From: Sphingobium sp. Ant17
GTDB lineage: Bacteria; Pseudomonadota; Alphaproteobacteria; Sphingomonadales; Sphingomonadaceae
Reading direction: 5' to 3'
DNA: 64,000 bases
NCBI RefSeq assembly: GCF_000588875.1
Contig: NZ_JEMV01000003.1
Coordinates: 22,303-86,302, forward strand
Positions within the stretch are counted from its first letter, which is position 1. Each line of letters begins with the position of its first letter. The translations under genes were made by a program, and so were the position numbers. The notes beneath the pieces are model-generated. The model was not told the origin of the DNA, ran no database searches, and saw nothing but the letters and a program-made list of their open reading frames with translations. Positions 17,406 through 25,667 of this stretch are shown here, one piece after another.

Positions 17406-17597
17406 ATGGAAATGCAGCGCAAATATGCTTGCCGATCGGCAACGGGCGGAGACGGCGACAAAGGCCGGATCGTGACCGTGGCGCTGCCCGCCCCTTATGA
17501 GGGGATCGGCAATGCCTTGCGCAAGACGTATAGCCCGCCGCGCGAGAGCCTGCCCGACGATATGATGGCGCTGCTTCAGAAGCTTGACCATCATTGA
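17406..17597 (+). CDS. NepR-like anti-sigma factor candidate (orphan)
   Basis: This 63-residue protein has the compact NepR pattern in its C-terminal half: EGIGNALRKTYSPPRESLP, then DDMMALLQKLD. These would be the two helices joined by a short linker that clamp EcfG. NepR sequesters the stress sigma factor until phosphorylated PhyR displaces it. No phyR or ecfG gene adjoins it here. The gene lies alone between glnE (divergent) and a proline-rich exported protein, so it may be a second, orphan NepR. The EcfG-like promoter immediately upstream supports feedback control. The start is uncertain: ATG 17406 and ATG 17412 are both possible, with no clear ribosome site. Confidence 0.65.
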   Translation: MEMQRKYACRSATGGDGDKGRIVTVALPAPYEGIGNALRKTYSPPRESLPDDMMALLQKLDHH

Positions 17598-17685
17598 AGC
17601 GGCCCGCTGACGGGTTGAGCAGCATTTTCTTTACCCCTTATCCCTAATAGCAGAAGCTATTATCGTCGGGATTCGGGACGGCTCC

Positions 17686-18012
17686 ATGCTCTATCGCAAC
17701 TTTGCCATCGCCACCGTATTGGGCGCGCCTTTGCTGGTCATGATCGTGGAAGCGGTGGTGCCCAGGCCGCAGCCTACTGCGGAGACCAGTGCCGTGGCGT
17801 CGGCGGACCCAGCGCCAGCTACGCCGATCCCGCCATCGCGTCCCATCATCATGCCCCAAGCGCCACCCGTCGCGGCGACGCCCAATTACGGCCAGCCGCT
17901 TCCGGGCGCCGGTCAGCCGTTGATCGTGCCCAGTGGAAATATGCCCACCGCACCCAGCGGGCCGATCTTTTCGGCCGGTTCCGCGCCGCCCGGATCGCCG
18001 AACGCGGAGTAA
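17686..18012 (+). CDS. Proline/alanine-rich membrane-anchored hypothetical protein
   Basis: A 108-residue protein with one N-terminal hydrophobic segment (IATVLGAPLLVMIVEAVV), followed by a low-complexity region rich in proline, alanine, serine and glycine that ends the protein. No folded domain or motif is recognised. It is probably an inner-membrane-anchored protein with a flexible periplasmic tail. The upstream gap contains the inverted repeat TAATAGC...GCTATTA near 17647-17663. It ends three bases before the convergent metallopeptidase gene. Confidence 0.5.
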   Translation: MLYRNFAIATVLGAPLLVMIVEAVVPRPQPTAETSAVASADPAPATPIPPSRPIIMPQAPPVAATPNYGQPLPGAGQPLIVPSGNMPTAPSGPIFSAGSAPPGSPNAE

Positions 18013-18015
18013 GCG

Positions 18016-18888
18016 TCAGATCGCACCGGCGAACGTGTCGCACTGCGCCGGATCGCCAGTCGACAACCCCTTACGCAGCCACGCCTGGCGCTGCGCGCCG
18101 CTGCCATGGGTGAAACTTTCGGGCACGGGGCGACGCCCGGCCGCCTTTTGCAGCGTATCATCGCCGATCGCTTCGGCTGCGCGCATGCCCTCTTCCAGAT
18201 CGCCCGCTTCCATCAAATTGGTATCGCGCGCGGCCCAGACGCCGGCATAGCAGTCGGCCTGCAACTCCATCTTGACCTGTAGCGCATTGCCCTCCGCCTC
18301 GCTGGCCCGGCGTTGCGCGGTACGGACCTTGTCGGCCGTGCCGGTGATGGTCTGAATGTGATGGCCGACCTCATGCGCGATGATATAGCCGATCGGGAAG
18401 TCTCCCGGCGCGCTGAAGCGGCTCTCCATTTCGTTGAAGAAGTCGGTGTCGATATAGATGCGCTGGTCGGCTGGGCAGTAAAATGGCCCCATCGCCGATT
18501 GCGCCGCGCCGCAGCCTGACTGGCCATTCTGGGTATAGAAGACCAAGGTCGGCGGCGGATATTGCTGCCCCTCTTCCTGGAAGATGTCGGCCCAGCGGCG
18601 TTCGGTCGATCCCAGCACCTTGAGCGAGGTGCGCTGAATGTCCGTCAATTCGGTCGTCGCGGGGCGCTCCGTCTGCACCGACTGGCCACCGCCGCCGCCG
18701 CCGATCAGGCTGAGCGGGTTCATGCCCATCACCACCATGATGACCAAAACCACGGCAATGCCGCCACAGCCAAAGCGGCTGCCAATCAACGGCAGCAGCA
18801 TGCCCAGGCCACCGCCAAGGCCGCCGCCCCCGCCCCGGCCGTCCTGCACTTCGAAATTGCCGCTTTCCTGTTCGTCGTCGAGCCGCAT
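18016..18888 (-). CDS. Neutral zinc metallopeptidase, YpfJ family
   Basis: A 290-residue protein with a short acidic cytoplasmic start, a glycine-rich linker, one membrane helix (about residues 42-58, IAVVLVIMVVMGM) and a large periplasmic domain. That domain has the zinc motif HEVGHHIQ and, further on, ELQADCYAGVWA with the third ligand glutamate. Paired cysteines occur in SGCGAAQSAMGPFYC. The family (putative neutral zinc metallopeptidase, PF04228) has no well-defined substrate. The gene is monocistronic and convergent with the small proline-rich gene. Confidence 0.85.
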   Translation of the reverse strand: MRLDDEQESGNFEVQDGRGGGGGLGGGLGMLLPLIGSRFGCGGIAVVLVIMVVMGMNPLSLIGGGGGGQSVQTERPATTELTDIQRTSLKVLGSTERRWADIFQEEGQQYPPPTLVFYTQNGQSGCGAAQSAMGPFYCPADQRIYIDTDFFNEMESRFSAPGDFPIGYIIAHEVGHHIQTITGTADKVRTAQRRASEAEGNALQVKMELQADCYAGVWAARDTNLMEAGDLEEGMRAAEAIGDDTLQKAAGRRPVPESFTHGSGAQRQAWLRKGLSTGDPAQCDTFAGAI

Positions 18889-19034
18889 GATGCCCTCCCT
18901 CTATTCATCGCGGCCTACGCGATTCCCTGACGGCTGGAAACCATCGCAAGGGTCATGCGGTTGCAAGGCAGAGAATAATTTAGCGGCCACTATGCGTTGG
19001 ATTGCGAACGCCAAACCCTATATTGCAGTGCGAC

Positions 19035-20225
19035 ATGGCTGACAGTGATCCCCCCATCCACCCCAAGCCGCTGCGCCGTGCGCGCACGCCGCTGCCCCTT
19101 CCCCGCGAAGTCGCGCTCTTGCTGCAGGGCGGCGGTGCGCTGGGTTCCTTCCAGTCCGGCGTCTATGAGCGACTCGACGAACTGGGTGTCGACGTCACCT
19201 GGGTCGCGGGGATTTCGATCGGCGCGATCAACGCGGCCATCATCGCGGGCAACGAGCCACATCGGCGGATCAGCCGCCTCAAGAAATTCTGGTACACAGT
19301 GTCGGGCGGCATGCCGAACATCATCCTGCCCGAGATCGACCAGATCCGCGAAGCCATGCATTTAATGGCCGCGAGCACCGTTGCCAGTTTCGGTGTGCCG
19401 GGCATGTTCCGCCCCCGCCTATGGCCCGCGACGATGATGCCCGAAGGCACGACAGGGGCGATCAGCTTCTATGACAGCGCGCCGCTTAAGGACACGCTGG
19501 ACGCCTGCGTCAATTGGGATCTGCTCAATGACGGTCCGGTGCGGCTGTCGGTCGGCGCGGTCGATGTCGAGACCGGCAATTTTGCCTATTGGGATACGCG
19601 CGGCCCCGGCGGCAATACGCGAATCGATGCGCGGCACATCATGGCGTCGGGGGCGCTGCCGCCCGGCCTGCCGCCGATCGAAATCGACGGGCGCTGGTAT
19701 TGGGACGGGGGCATCGTGTCGAACACGCCGCTTGCCCATGTGCTCAACCACCAGACCGACGACATGCTGGTGTTCCAGGTCGATCTCTTCCCGGCCGAAG
19801 GGCCGATGCCGCGCCAGATGACCGATGTCTATTCGCGGGCCAAGGACATTCAATTTTCCAGCCGTACCCGCCAGGTCACCGATCAATATCTGCGGCTGCG
19901 GCGCGAGCATGGCGCGATCAAGGCGTTGCTCGACAAGCTGCCGCCCGAACTTCAGGACAAGCCGGAAGCGCAGACGCTGCGCGACATCCTCGATGTCGGG
20001 TCGGTCAACATCGTCCACCTCATCTACCGCACCCGCGACTGGGAAAGCGGGGCGAAAGACTTTGAATTTTCCCGCTCCACCATGCTCGACCATTGGGCGC
20101 AGGGTCGCGATGCCGTGGAAGAAGTGATGCACAAGGGCGACCTGATCGCGCGCAACATCCTGAACGGCAAGAGTTCGACCTTCGATCTCGACGCCCCCGA
20201 TCATCTCAAGGAGAAAAAGGCATGA
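19035..20225 (+). CDS. Patatin-like phospholipase with DUF3734 region
   Basis: About 396 residues from ATG 19035. TTG 19002 is an alternative that adds only unconserved residues. The patatin domain has the oxyanion loop LLQGGGALGSFQSGVY, the nucleophile elbow GISIGAINAA (G-x-S-x-G) and the catalytic aspartate in YWDGGIVSNTPL. The C-terminal part, from VFQVDLFPAEG onward, matches the DUF3734 extension seen in such proteins of PHB-metabolising bacteria. Its stop overlaps the start of 3-hydroxybutyrate dehydrogenase (ATGA), so the two are coupled. A role in lipid or polyhydroxybutyrate turnover is inferred from that. Confidence 0.85.
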   Translation: MADSDPPIHPKPLRRARTPLPLPREVALLLQGGGALGSFQSGVYERLDELGVDVTWVAGISIGAINAAIIAGNEPHRRISRLKKFWYTVSGGMPNIILPEIDQIREAMHLMAASTVASFGVPGMFRPRLWPATMMPEGTTGAISFYDSAPLKDTLDACVNWDLLNDGPVRLSVGAVDVETGNFAYWDTRGPGGNTRIDARHIMASGALPPGLPPIEIDGRWYWDGGIVSNTPLAHVLNHQTDDMLVFQVDLFPAEGPMPRQMTDVYSRAKDIQFSSRTRQVTDQYLRLRREHGAIKALLDKLPPELQDKPEAQTLRDILDVGSVNIVHLIYRTRDWESGAKDFEFSRSTMLDHWAQGRDAVEEVMHKGDLIARNILNGKSSTFDLDAPDHLKEKKA

Positions 20226-21013
20226 GCAAGTCGCTGTCAGGCAAGACCGCCCTTATTACCGGTTCCACGTCGGGCATTGGCCTGGCCTATGCCAAGGTAC
20301 TGGCGGGCGAAGGCGCGAATGTCGTGATCAACGGCTTTGGCGATGCCGATGCGATCGAGAAAGAGCGGCTGGGGCTGGAAGCGCTGAGCGGTGCCAAGGC
20401 GCAATATAGCGGTCATGACCTGACCAAGCCCGACGAGATCGAGGCGATGATGGCGCAGGCGGCTGAGGCCTTTGGCGGGGTCGATATCCTGATCAACAAT
20501 GCGGGCACCCAGCATGTCGCGCCGGTCGAGGATTTTCCGGTCGACAAGTGGAACCTGATCATCGCGCTCAACCTGACCAGCGCCTTCCACACGACGCGGC
20601 TGGCCGTGCCCTATATGAAGTCGAAGAAATGGGGGCGCATCATCCAGACGGCGTCGGCCCATTCGCTGGCCGCTTCGCCGTTCAAGAGCGCTTATGTCAC
20701 CGCCAAGCATGGTTTGGCTGGCTTCACCAAAACGGTGGCGCTGGAAGTCGCGACATTCGGTATCACCGCCAACTGCATTTCGCCGGGCTATGTCTGGACG
20801 CCGCTGGTGGAAAACCAGATCCCCGACACGATGAAGGCGCGGGGCTTGACGCGCGAGCAGGTCATCAACGACGTGCTGCTGGCGGGCCAACCGACCAAGG
20901 AATTCGTGACCGTGGATCAGGTCGCGGCCATGGCGCTGTTCCTGTGCAGCGACGCCGCAGCCAGCATCACCGGCGCCAATATGAGCATCGATGGCGGGTG
21001 GACGGCGCAATAA
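20222..21013 (+). CDS. bdhA: 3-hydroxybutyrate dehydrogenase
   Basis: This 263-residue short-chain dehydrogenase has the TGSTSGIG cofactor loop, NNAG, the catalytic serine in IQTASAHSLAA and the YVTAKHGLAGFTK Tyr-x3-Lys pair. VWTPLVENQI and NMSIDGGWTAQ at the C-terminus are typical of bacterial D-3-hydroxybutyrate dehydrogenases. It interconverts 3-hydroxybutyrate and acetoacetate with NAD(H), linking PHB to central metabolism. GGAGAAAAAGGC precedes the ATG, which overlaps the end of the patatin gene. Confidence 0.9.
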   Translation: MSKSLSGKTALITGSTSGIGLAYAKVLAGEGANVVINGFGDADAIEKERLGLEALSGAKAQYSGHDLTKPDEIEAMMAQAAEAFGGVDILINNAGTQHVAPVEDFPVDKWNLIIALNLTSAFHTTRLAVPYMKSKKWGRIIQTASAHSLAASPFKSAYVTAKHGLAGFTKTVALEVATFGITANCISPGYVWTPLVENQIPDTMKARGLTREQVINDVLLAGQPTKEFVTVDQVAAMALFLCSDAAASITGANMSIDGGWTAQ

Positions 21014-21031
21014 AGCGCCGTCGCCAGTCCA

Positions 21032-21313
21032 TCAGGCCGCTGTGGGTTCCAGCAGGCGCAGCACCGATTGCAGGCCATCTTCGCTGGCAGTTGCCAGGGG
21101 GAGTGGCCGGTCGGACAGACCGTCATGCTCGCTGTTGAGGAACAGGATCGCGGCAGAAGCGCCTAGCGCTTCGATCGCGAGGCGGGTGACGCGGCCCTGG
21201 CGTTCCGCCGCATCGGGCGCGAGGCGCACGGCGTTGCGGGGGGTGAAGCGCCGTCCCGGCGCGGTGCGGGCGGGCGTTGGCGATGCGGCCTGCGCAGGCA
21301 GTTCGGTCGTCAC
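21032..21313 (-). CDS. Conserved hypothetical protein, about 93 residues
   Basis: Read from the GTG at 21311-21313, which lies two bases after the stop of the small basic gene, so it is probably translated by coupling. The product begins VTTELPAQAASPTPARTAPG. Its ordered part, RQGRVTRLAIEALGASAAILFLNSEHDG, could form a helix followed by a strand. No known domain is recognised. It shares orientation with the two small genes at 21316 and 21473. Confidence 0.5.
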   Translation of the reverse strand: MTTELPAQAASPTPARTAPGRRFTPRNAVRLAPDAAERQGRVTRLAIEALGASAAILFLNSEHDGLSDRPLPLATASEDGLQSVLRLLEPTAA

Positions 21314-21315
21314 GA

Positions 21316-21444
21316 TCAGTTCTTCAACGTCACGATGCCGACTGGCCCCGCCTTTGTGGACGGATTGGACGCGTTGCCCTTGGGCGGCTTTTCCGCCTTG
21401 GGCTTGCGCACTTCCTTGTTCGATTTCTTCTGGCTCTTGGCCAT
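21316..21444 (-). CDS. Small strongly basic protein, 42 residues
   Basis: ATG 21442-21444 to TGA 21316-21318. The product starts MAKSQKKSNKEVRKPKAEKP and ends GPVGIVTLKN, with about a third of residues lysine or arginine. A ribosome-site-like AATCGAAGGAATGG precedes the ATG. The composition suggests a nucleic-acid-binding or ribosome-associated microprotein, but no family is recognised with certainty. The downstream gene starts within five bases, which supports real translation. Confidence 0.6.
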   Translation of the reverse strand: MAKSQKKSNKEVRKPKAEKPPKGNASNPSTKAGPVGIVTLKN

Positions 21445-21472
21445 CGTCCATTCCTTCGATTAGGGGAAAAGG

Positions 21473-21715
21473 TCAGCCGGCCGCGCGGGCGGCGGCTTCA
21501 TCTTCGGCCTGAAATTCTGCGACGATCGCTTCGTCTTCGCTCGCGACCGTGCGGGTCGCGCGGCGACGTTCTGCATTGGCGGCGAGCGTGGCTTCCTTGC
21601 CCCAGGCGTCAGCGGCGGCAAGCGCGATCCGGCGGGTGTTGGGCAGGGTTTCGGACTGCGAACGGGCGATGTGGAGCGACTGCTGGGTGAGGCAGAATGC
21701 CGATGTCTGGGCCAT
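21473..21715 (-). CDS. Conserved hypothetical protein, 80 residues
   Basis: Begins MAQTSAFCLTQQSLHIARSQ; the C-terminal half is a charged alanine- and glutamate-rich helix (EDEAIVAEFQAEDEAAARA). There is no membrane segment and no known domain. GGAGCCTGATCC precedes the ATG. It is the first gene of a three-gene minus-strand set (80, 42 and 93 residues). The 240-base gap upstream, shared with an M20 hydrolase on the other strand, contains a perfect palindrome. Confidence 0.55.
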   Translation of the reverse strand: MAQTSAFCLTQQSLHIARSQSETLPNTRRIALAAADAWGKEATLAANAERRRATRTVASEDEAIVAEFQAEDEAAARAAG

Positions 21716-21837
21716 GGATCAGGCTCCTAATGCGAGGAATGGGACGTCGGAGGCGGCAGGGCCAAAAATCTGGGCCAAAAAGGGGCAGTGCCGCAGGGAG
21801 GACGATCATCGGGCCGCGTCTTGCGACGTATCGTTCC

Positions 21838-21851
21838 TTTCACATGTGAAA
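21838..21851. promoter_or_regulatory. Perfect palindrome TTTCACATGTGAAA, possible operator
   Basis: A 14-base perfect dyad lies in the divergent gap between the 80-residue hypothetical gene and the M20 amidohydrolase. It could bind a dimeric regulator controlling either gene. No regulator is encoded nearby, and I cannot name the binder. Elsewhere in this gap I see nothing else of note. Confidence 0.35.
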
Positions 21852-21955
21852 TAGTCTCTTATGGGCAAGGTTACAAGGGCGGCGTTGGAAACAGCCCCTT
21901 TTTAACCGGCGCGAAATAGGCTTATGCTCCCCCGATCCAAGGGAGACATATCAGT

Positions 21956-23311
21956 ATGCGCCACGCGCTTATGGCCATCATGGCCGCCGTCAGTTTTTCG
22001 TCCATCGCCACGGCCCAAACGGCGGATGCCCCCGCCGCCGCGGCGGCACCTGCGCAAAGCGAGATCGGCGCGGCGATCGCCAAGGATATGGATGGGCTGA
22101 TGGCGCTGTATCGCGACCTGCATGCCAACCCCGAACTGTCGGAGAAGGAAGTCAACACCGCCGCCAAGCTCGCCAAGCGGTTGAAGGCGATGAAATATGA
22201 CGTGACCGAGAAGGTCGGCGGCACGGGCGTCGTGGCGGTGATGAAGAACGGGTCGGGGCCAGTGCTGCTGATCCGTGCCGATATGGACGGCCTGCCGGTG
22301 GTGGAGCAGACGGGGCTGGAGTTTGCGTCCAAGGTTCGCACCAAGACGCCGGAAGGCGTGGAAACGGGCGTGATGCACGCCTGCGGCCATGACACGCATA
22401 TGACCGCCTTCATCCAGACCGCCAAGCTGCTGGCCGCGCGCAAGGATGAGTGGAAGGGGACGCTGGTCATGATCCTGCAGCCCGCCGAGGAAGTCGGGCG
22501 CGGGGCGCGGCTGATGCTGGAGGACGGGCTTTATACCCGCTTCCCCCGGCCGACCCATGCCATCGCCTTCCATGACGCCGCCAATTTGGAGGCGGGCAAG
22601 ATCGGCTATACGCCGGGCTTTGCGCTGGCCAATGTCGACAGCGTGGACATCCTTGTAAAGGGCGTCGGCGGCCATGGTGCTTATCCGCAGACGACGAAAG
22701 ATCCGATCGTGCTGGGATCGCGGATCGTGGGATCGCTCCAGACTTTGGTGAGCCGCGAGCAGGAGCCGCAGGATCCCGCCGTAGTGACGGTGGGCAGTTT
22801 CCAGGCCGGGGCCAAGCATAATATCATCCCCGACGAAGCCAAGCTGCTGCTGACCATCCGCAGCTATTCGGACGAGACGCGCGAAAAGCTGATCAAGGGC
22901 ATCGAACGGATCGCGCGGGGCGAGGCGATCGCGGCGGGCATCCCGGACAACCGGATGCCGGTGGTGAGCGTGAAGGATGAGTTCACCCCGTCGACGTTCA
23001 ACCCGCCCGAATTTGCCGAGCAGATGGCGGGCGTGCTGAAAGCCCATTTTGCCGACGATCGGGTGGTCAAGACTCCGGCGGTGATGGGGGGCGAGGATTT
23101 CGGTCGCTTCTATCGCGCGGACAAGAGCATCAACAGCTTCATCTTCTGGGTGGGCGGCGTGCCCGCCGACAAGATGGCGGCGGCCGCCGCAGGACAGGCC
23201 ACGCTGCCGTCGCTGCACAGTCCCTTCTGGGCACCACAGGCCGACAAGGTGATCGCGTCGGCGAGCGAGGCGATGACGGTGCTGGCGCTGGATATATTAA
23301 AGGAGAAATAG
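21956..23311 (+). CDS. Exported M20-family amidohydrolase
   Basis: This 451-residue protein has a signal peptide (LMAIMAAVSFSSIATAQ-TA). The M20 metallopeptidase core includes LHANPELSEKE, the metal ligands in RADMDGLP and MHACGHDTHM, the catalytic pair QPAEEVGRGA, and a late MGGEDFGRF. The lid domain spans about residues 230-340. Relatives hydrolyse N-acyl amino acids (hippurate- or IAA-amino-acid-type hydrolases). Export to the periplasm is less usual for this group and suggests scavenging of acyl-amino compounds. GGGAGACATATCAGT precedes the ATG. Confidence 0.88.
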   Translation: MRHALMAIMAAVSFSSIATAQTADAPAAAAAPAQSEIGAAIAKDMDGLMALYRDLHANPELSEKEVNTAAKLAKRLKAMKYDVTEKVGGTGVVAVMKNGSGPVLLIRADMDGLPVVEQTGLEFASKVRTKTPEGVETGVMHACGHDTHMTAFIQTAKLLAARKDEWKGTLVMILQPAEEVGRGARLMLEDGLYTRFPRPTHAIAFHDAANLEAGKIGYTPGFALANVDSVDILVKGVGGHGAYPQTTKDPIVLGSRIVGSLQTLVSREQEPQDPAVVTVGSFQAGAKHNIIPDEAKLLLTIRSYSDETREKLIKGIERIARGEAIAAGIPDNRMPVVSVKDEFTPSTFNPPEFAEQMAGVLKAHFADDRVVKTPAVMGGEDFGRFYRADKSINSFIFWVGGVPADKMAAAAAGQATLPSLHSPFWAPQADKVIASASEAMTVLALDILKEK

Positions 23312-23435
23312 GGAAGCGGCGGCTTAACTTCGCACATTTCCCGCTGAATCGCTTATTTCCTAACAATGGTTCGTAATAATATTACGTCGCAGACTGTTCC
23401 GAATGGGCATCCTTGTAGCAGGAAACAAGCCTGTA

Positions 23436-23457
23436 GGACAGCCGCCGGTGCCTGTCC
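23436..23457. other. Hairpin in the 160-base gap between convergent genes
   Basis: GGACAG...CTGTCC forms a short stem about 125 bases after the M20 gene and 15 bases before the convergent nucleotidyltransferase stop. A second inverted repeat CTTGT...ACAAG lies at 23412-23429. Neither has a T-run. They may end transcription weakly. I see no gene in this gap. Confidence 0.3.
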
Positions 23458-23471
23458 CGCGTTACTGTATC

Positions 23472-24461
23472 TTAGCCGGGCCGGTGGCCCTTGCGCCATT
23501 TGGTCCAGAGGTGGCGGGCGAGCATCAGGGGCGGCATGCGGAGCCAGTGGGAGCGCAGGAAGAAGGCGAAGACAAGTAGCTTGCGGGTCTCGCTACCCCA
23601 GCCGTCGCGGGCGAGCAGGCGGGCGCGGACGAGGCGGTCCCACAGGGTCAGACGTGCGCCGTCGCCATAGAGGGCGAGCGCCAGCCGCCGTGCCTGCTGC
23701 ACATGGGCGCGCAGGCCGTGCCGGGCGGCGCGCTGGTCCAACAGGGTCGGATCGCATTCAGCGAGCAGGCCATATATGTCCCACAGGTTGCGCAACCCGC
23801 CCTGCAGATCGCCATCGGCCAGCATATGCGCGGCGGCGTGACAGACGCGGTCTTCCGCCGAGAGCATATATAACCCATCGGCTATCGGTTCAGCGTCAGC
23901 GATCAGCGCCGCAGCATCGGGCCTGGGACGGGCGGTGAGCGGCAGGATGGTGTGATGCACATCGATCATCCGGTCGCGGGTGCGGTGGATCATCGGGGGG
24001 AGTTCGTGCATCCACTGGCGGTAATAGGCGTCGTCATAGGCGTCTTCCTTCACCCATTCCCAGCCCGCCGCGATCAGCGCTTGCTCGACCGCCGCGAGCC
24101 GGTCGCGCGGCACGAGGATGTCGAGGTCACCGATGAAGCGCCCCTGCCCTGCGCGCAGCCGCGCTGCCGCATAAGCGGTGCCCTTGAGCAGGATGACCCG
24201 CACATCGAGGGGACGCAGCGCCTGGACCGCGCGGTCGGCTTCCCACAAGGCCTGGCGCGCTTCGCGAGCGGCGTCGGTGCGCGCGTCGGCGAGGATCGGC
24301 TGCACCGCTGGCGGCACCACGACGTCGGCGAGGCGGAAGGCCAATGTGCCGATCAGCCGTTCCGCGCGCGCTGCGGCGATCAGGCCGTTCCAGCCTGTCG
24401 CATCGAGTGTCGCGACGGACGCGGGATCGCGCAGCGCGCGTACCAACAGCGCGGCGCTCAT
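23472..24461 (-). CDS. Nucleotidyltransferase family protein of the HprK/PqqD cassette
   Basis: A 329-residue protein starting at ATG 24459-24461, which overlaps the kinase stop (ATGA). It has the polymerase-beta-like nucleotidyltransferase signature LKGTAYAAARL followed by FIGDLDILVPRD (G-D-x-D), then a helical C-terminal half. It resembles PF14907-type proteins found beside HprK-related kinases and PqqD-like proteins. The family is thought to transfer a nucleotide or nucleotide-derived group, but the acceptor is unknown. It is the last gene of a tightly overlapped unit, which implies a shared product. Confidence 0.72.
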   Translation of the reverse strand: MSAALLVRALRDPASVATLDATGWNGLIAAARAERLIGTLAFRLADVVVPPAVQPILADARTDAAREARQALWEADRAVQALRPLDVRVILLKGTAYAAARLRAGQGRFIGDLDILVPRDRLAAVEQALIAAGWEWVKEDAYDDAYYRQWMHELPPMIHRTRDRMIDVHHTILPLTARPRPDAAALIADAEPIADGLYMLSAEDRVCHAAAHMLADGDLQGGLRNLWDIYGLLAECDPTLLDQRAARHGLRAHVQQARRLALALYGDGARLTLWDRLVRARLLARDGWGSETRKLLVFAFFLRSHWLRMPPLMLARHLWTKWRKGHRPG

Positions 24462-25321
24462 ACCCGTTCCTCCCACAACGTTTCGACCATGGCGATGGCA
24501 TCTGCGCCGGTGGGGAAGTCGATGGCGCGAGCGGGCACATCGCGCACGAAGCGGGTCAGGGCGGCGAAGGCGGGTTCGCCGAGCGCAACATAGTTGGTCG
24601 AGGCTTGAGTGAGGCGCATGAAGATTTCGCCCTGCCCGACCGGCCGGATATCGGGCGCATGGCCGAAGCGGGGGAAGAGCAGCAGGGCGGGCATCGCCCC
24701 CTCCCCCATGCGCGCGACGGCATCGGCGCGAGGGACCATGTGGCGGATGTCGCCCTTGGCGGTGGCGGCGAGCAGCGGTCCCATGCGGGCCTCGCCCACC
24801 GTATCGGCGACGACCTCGATCGCGCGGTTCTTGAGGCTGACGAGGCGAGGGAAAGGCAGGATCGCACCGCTGTCGAGATCAAGCAGGGCAAATTCATCGC
24901 CCATGAAGCGCCAGCCGCGCTCGCCCAGCAGTGCCGCGAGGGTGGATTTGCCCGACCCGGATTCGCCGGTCATCACCAGTACGCGGCCGTCCTTTTCGAC
25001 GCTCGATGCGTGGAGCAGCAAGTGCCGCCGCCAGCCGAGCGCCATCTGAAGGTTCATGCCCATCTCCGCCGCCAGCAGACCGTGGGACAGACTCATCGGC
25101 GCGGCATCGGCCAGGCCATGGTCGCCAGTGATGAAGATGGAGGGGCGAACCCAGCGACGCAGCATACTGGTCGGCTGGAGCCGGACGGTGAAGTCGGCGA
25201 TTTGTCCCGTCACATCGGGATAGGCGGCGTAGAGGCGTTGCAACTGCGCGATCGGCTGCGGCCAGGCCGCGCCGATGCGGAAGGTGGCGGGGCCGATGCG
25301 CAGGGTCAGCGCATGCTTCAT
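24458..25321 (-). CDS. HprK-related kinase A
   Basis: A 287-residue protein with an HPr-kinase-like C-terminal domain: LLLHASSVEKDGRVLVMTG, then the P-loop GESGSGKSTL, followed by GWRFMGDEFALLDL. HPr kinase phosphorylates a serine on HPr, but no HPr gene is adjacent. The related branch found with PqqD-like proteins is thought to act on a peptide. Start and stop codons overlap those of both neighbours (ATGA junctions at 25318-25321 and 24458-24461), so the three proteins are probably made in fixed ratio. Substrate unknown. Confidence 0.82.
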   Translation of the reverse strand: MKHALTLRIGPATFRIGAAWPQPIAQLQRLYAAYPDVTGQIADFTVRLQPTSMLRRWVRPSIFITGDHGLADAAPMSLSHGLLAAEMGMNLQMALGWRRHLLLHASSVEKDGRVLVMTGESGSGKSTLAALLGERGWRFMGDEFALLDLDSGAILPFPRLVSLKNRAIEVVADTVGEARMGPLLAATAKGDIRHMVPRADAVARMGEGAMPALLLFPRFGHAPDIRPVGQGEIFMRLTQASTNYVALGEPAFAALTRFVRDVPARAIDFPTGADAIAMVETLWEERV

Positions 25322-25605
25322 GCCGGACGCACCAGACCGAGCGCGGCCAGCGCGTCGAGATGGGCGGCGATTTCGGCGAGCGCTTCGTCGGGTGAGCCGA
25401 GGTCGAATTCCTGCGCCAGCCGGTCATGCAACGCCTGCGCGGTGACGGGCGTGCCATCGGCCATGCGGTCAAGCAGTTCGGGGACCGGGCTGATGACCAT
25501 ATGGGTCTGGCCCGACCGGCGATGATAGAGCAGGGTCAGGTCTTCGAGCGCGCAACTGAGCAGCGCGTCGGCCGTATCGCGTCGATAGGATAGGCTGTTG
25601 TCCAT
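25318..25605 (-). CDS. PqqD-like peptide-binding protein (HPr-rel-A system)
   Basis: A 95-residue PqqD-type winged-helix protein. It begins YRRDTADALLSCALEDLTLLYH and ends EIAAHLDALAALGLVR, the usual two ends of the fold. PqqD relatives are RiPP recognition elements that hold a precursor peptide for the modifying enzyme. Placed immediately before an HprK-related kinase and a nucleotidyltransferase, it probably presents a substrate peptide to them. No short precursor peptide gene is evident in the cassette. The small Tat protein at 26938 is the nearest candidate. Confidence 0.78.
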   Translation of the reverse strand: MDNSLSYRRDTADALLSCALEDLTLLYHRRSGQTHMVISPVPELLDRMADGTPVTAQALHDRLAQEFDLGSPDEALAEIAAHLDALAALGLVRPA

Positions 25606-25667
25606 AGTCCGGTACCCTGCTGCTTTGGCTCCCCCTAGCGCGGAAGCGTAGCCAAGTGCCTAACGCA

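Noticed and set aside
23366..23938. Possible precursor-peptide gene starting MVRNNITSQTVPNG near the HprK/PqqD cassette
   Set aside because: Only the first few dozen codons lie in intergenic sequence, the rest is antisense to the nucleotidyltransferase gene, there is no ribosome site, and it is on the opposite strand to the cassette.
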